This document shows, one piece after another, positions 31,805 through 33,566 of a DNA stretch of 33,566 nucleotides (position 1 is the first letter of the stretch; each line of letters begins with the position of its first letter). The stretch comes from Collinsella sp. (lineage in GTDB: Bacteria > Actinomycetota > Coriobacteriia > Coriobacteriales > Coriobacteriaceae). The notes below the pieces were generated by a model, which saw nothing but the letters and a program-made list of their open reading frames with translations, did no database searches and was not told the origin of the DNA. The translations under genes were made by a program, and so were the position numbers. The DNA lies in the NCBI GenBank assembly GCA_018376905.1, contig JAHAAK010000028.1, positions 1-33,566 of the forward strand, written 5' to 3'.

Positions 31805-31962
31805 GCGGCTTTGTGTTGCCGCACGCGCACTGATTGAGTCCGCGAGCAAGGGGCATAAAGCAGTTGAGCGAAAACGGTTTGCCCCTTTGCCGTTCGCTTG
31901 AGGATCATGTCCCCCTTTTCCGCGGAAACCCCGGCAGTTGCGAAGAGCTGCCGGGGTTTCTG
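31805..31962 (+). ncRNA. Candidate small RNA: two hairpins and an orphan terminator
   Basis: Between divergent genes, rightward: hairpin GCGGC/GCCGC (31805-31809, 31818-31822), bulged hairpin 31867-31877 with 31890-31898, then a perfect 12-bp stem (31926-31937 with 31948-31959) followed by CTGTCGTTT. No coding gene ends before this terminator-like stem on either strand. A weak TTGAGT / TAAAGC pair at 31834-31861 could be a promoter. The remaining bases to 32060 show nothing clear. Confidence 0.3.
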
Positions 31963-32084
31963 TCGTTTGAGGGGTTGGGCTGGCGGGCGGCGATCGAGCT
32001 ATCGAGCCGGTGGTCCGGCACGCGCAACGCGCGGCCTCGGCAACTTGCAGGCCACGGCAGCGTCTCCCCCACCTCACCCCGCGC

Positions 32085-32090
32085 TATACT
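32085..32090 (+). promoter_or_regulatory. Probable -10 element of gluQ, leaderless arrangement
   Basis: TATACT ends 7 nt before the ATG at 32098, the distance expected between a -10 and the transcription start. No Shine-Dalgarno precedes the ATG, so the message may be leaderless. There is no good -35. Confidence 0.45.
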
Positions 32091-32097
32091 CGTCCGC

Positions 32098-33099
32098 ATG
32101 GATATCAACGCATGCAACATAGCAACACACGCCGCGGACGCACCAGCAACGGCAGCGCCCACCCCCGTCGTGGGCCGCTTTGCCCCGTCGCCCTCGGGCC
32201 GCATGCACCTGGGCAACGTGTTCAGTTGCCTGTGTGCGTGGCTTTCGGCCCGCAGCCAGGGCGGCAGCATCGTGTTGCGCATCGAGGACCTGGACGATCG
32301 CTGCAAGCGCCCGGAACTTGCCGCCCAATTGATTGACGACCTGGCTTGGCTGGGGCTTGAGTGGGACGAAGGCCCCTACTACCAGCACGATCGCCTGGAC
32401 TTGTACGAGGACGCCCTGCACCAGCTGCAAGACGCCGGCCTCACCTATCCCTGCTTTTGCACGCGCGCCGAGCTCCACACCGCAAGCGCGCCGCACGCCA
32501 GCGACGGCACGCCCATCTACCGCGGCGCCTGCCGAGGCCTTTCTGCCGAGGAGGTTGCCCGCCGCAGCGTTCTGCGTGCTCCGGCCACGCGCCTGCGCGT
32601 GCCCACCGTCGACGACCTCGCAGACGATGTAATCGAATTCGTGGACCGCACGTACGGCGCCCAATGCGAAGCACTCGCCACCGAGTGCGGCGACTTTTTG
32701 GTGCGCCGCAGCGACGGCGTTTTTGCCTATCAGCTAGCCGTGGTGGTCGACGACGCTGACATGGGCGTCACCGAGGTCGTGCGCGGATGCGACCTGCTGG
32801 GCTCTACGCCGCGCCAGATCTATCTGCAGCATCTGCTGGGACTTCCCACGCCGCACTACGCACATATTCCGCTGCTCATGTCGCCGGACGGCCGCCGCCT
32901 TTCCAAGCGCGATCGCGACCTGGACCTGGGCGAGCTACGCGCACGCTTTGGCACGCCCGAGGCACTGCTGGGCTGGCTCGCCGGGCAAACAGGCATCGCG
33001 CCGGACACCACGCCGCGCACCGCCGAGCAATTGGTCGAGCACTTTAGCTGGGATGTTATCCACGCGCACCGGAAAAACATCACCATAACGGCCGAGTAG
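32098..33099 (+). CDS. gluQRS: Glutamyl-Q tRNA(Asp) synthetase
   Basis: Class I synthetase paralogue that attaches glutamate to queuosine in tRNA(Asp). The 333-residue protein has the catalytic domain of GluRS with FAPSPSGRMHLGN (28-40, HIGH-type) and RRLSKRD (KMSKS-type). It keeps the zinc ligands CFC...Y...C (in YPCFCTRAEL and IYRGACRG). It has no C-terminal anticodon-binding domain, which distinguishes it from discriminating GluRS. The ATG at 32098 opens a short extra N-terminus of about 24 residues before the usual family start. No RBS is present; a -10 box 7 nt upstream suggests leaderless expression. Confidence 0.93.
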   Translation: MDINACNIATHAADAPATAAPTPVVGRFAPSPSGRMHLGNVFSCLCAWLSARSQGGSIVLRIEDLDDRCKRPELAAQLIDDLAWLGLEWDEGPYYQHDRLDLYEDALHQLQDAGLTYPCFCTRAELHTASAPHASDGTPIYRGACRGLSAEEVARRSVLRAPATRLRVPTVDDLADDVIEFVDRTYGAQCEALATECGDFLVRRSDGVFAYQLAVVVDDADMGVTEVVRGCDLLGSTPRQIYLQHLLGLPTPHYAHIPLLMSPDGRRLSKRDRDLDLGELRARFGTPEALLGWLAGQTGIAPDTTPRTAEQLVEHFSWDVIHAHRKNITITAE

Positions 33100-33114
33100 C
33101 CAAACGTCTTGCCG

Positions 33115-33566
33115 CTACGCAACATCCCAGGGCTGGAGTTCATCACCCAAGCGAACGATACAGTCGTAGAGCACGGTGTGGCGCTCGGCCGGGTTGGCAT
33201 CCCGATGAAAATGGCCGTAGTACCAGCGCTTGTAGTCCAAGCGATCTTCCAGCTCATCGAAAAACGCCGTAAGTCGATCAACGCCGGGGCAATCCCAGCC
33301 GGGCGCCGGATAGAGCGTGGGCGAAAGCATGTGCGTAGAGCAGGTGTGGGTGATTACGTAGTCGACCTTCCAGCCCACGCTGTCGAGCTTTGTCCGTGCC
33401 TCCTCAAAGTTGCGCTCGTCCGGCAGCTCCTGTGGCCACCAGCTGGAATACGGAATGCGGTATTCCTTGTCCACGCTCGTGGCACCGCCCATGGTGAAGA
33501 CCGTCTTCCCGTCGAGCTCGAAGACCTCCCCGCGCATGAGGCGGCGGATGGACGAAGTATCCGACA
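33115..33566 (-). CDS. Metallophosphoesterase, 5' end cut by the window
   Basis: C-terminal part of a calcineurin-like phosphoesterase. The frame stays open from the stop at 33115 to the window edge, so the gene begins outside; an internal ATG at 33537 is not the start. Visible features: MRGEVFELDGKTVFTMGGATSVDKEYR followed by WWPQELP, and the metal-binding HTCSTH and GHFHRD motifs, typical of small metallophosphoesterases. The substrate is unknown. It is convergent with gluQ, only 15 nt from its end. Confidence 0.88.
   Translation of the reverse strand, partial: SDTSSIRRLMRGEVFELDGKTVFTMGGATSVDKEYRIPYSSWWPQELPDERNFEEARTKLDSVGWKVDYVITHTCSTHMLSPTLYPAPGWDCPGVDRLTAFFDELEDRLDYKRWYYGHFHRDANPAERHTVLYDCIVRLGDELQPWDVA

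Noticed and set aside
31834..32097. Upstream in-frame extension of gluQ
   Set aside because: It would run through the orphan terminator and hairpins, and the family start is near 32098.

Overview
The window is ordinary high-GC bacterial chromosome and looks like a Coriobacteriia genome, most probably Collinsella. Evidence for this (inference, no database search): GC around 60%, strong AAGGAGG-type ribosome sites, HypA/HypB next to Tat genes, a cellobiose-type PTS with GH1 phospho-glucosidase, family II pyrophosphatase, BceS-like kinase, and many short palindromic repeats between genes. I see no rRNA, tRNA, CRISPR array, phage or full insertion sequence.

Layout. 1-5501: a leftward run tatA-tatC-hypA-hypB-topA (Tat export, nickel-hydrogenase maturation, type IA topoisomerase) ending in a clear terminator. 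5502-7172: a leftward STAS regulator and a type-Ic-like aspartate aminotransferase. 7323-7577: a small unknown rightward gene, followed by an AT-rich block bounded by inverted repeats. 7865-10414: leftward nhaA and ppaC. The nhaA leader holds a terminator just upstream of the RBS and could be an attenuator or riboswitch. 10590-15468: a leftward carbohydrate locus (bgl, PTS IIC, IIB, IIA, ROK glucokinase), with a divergent GntR/UTRA regulator and manA at 15770-17496. This forms one unit: uptake and phosphorylation of a beta-glucoside, hydrolysis to glucose plus glucose-6-phosphate, phosphorylation of the free glucose, and local control. 17785-20688: leftward pcrA. 20962-21960: rightward 2-hydroxyacid dehydrogenase. 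22144-23124: leftward uppP. 23373-23810: rightward universal stress protein. 24122-25846: leftward two-component pair. 26025-28587: leftward unknown protein (possible degenerate fold-IV PLP protein) and purH. 28864-29505: rightward GNAT. 29646-31589: leftward DUF2207-type membrane protein. 32098-33099: rightward glutamyl-Q tRNA(Asp) synthetase. 33115-33566: 3' part of a leftward metallophosphoesterase cut by the window edge.

The most unusual content is between the genes. (1) A candidate regulatory RNA precedes nhaA. (2) A 24-bp, nearly complete stem lies in the leader of the beta-glucosidase gene. (3) A repeat keeps an 11-nt core (AGGAACGTCCC) centred between different but self-complementary arms. 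(4) Four nested palindromes, unrelated in sequence, each start about 4-16 nt after a stop codon (purH, pcrA, uppP, usp). No coding sequence looks like a new defence or mobile system.
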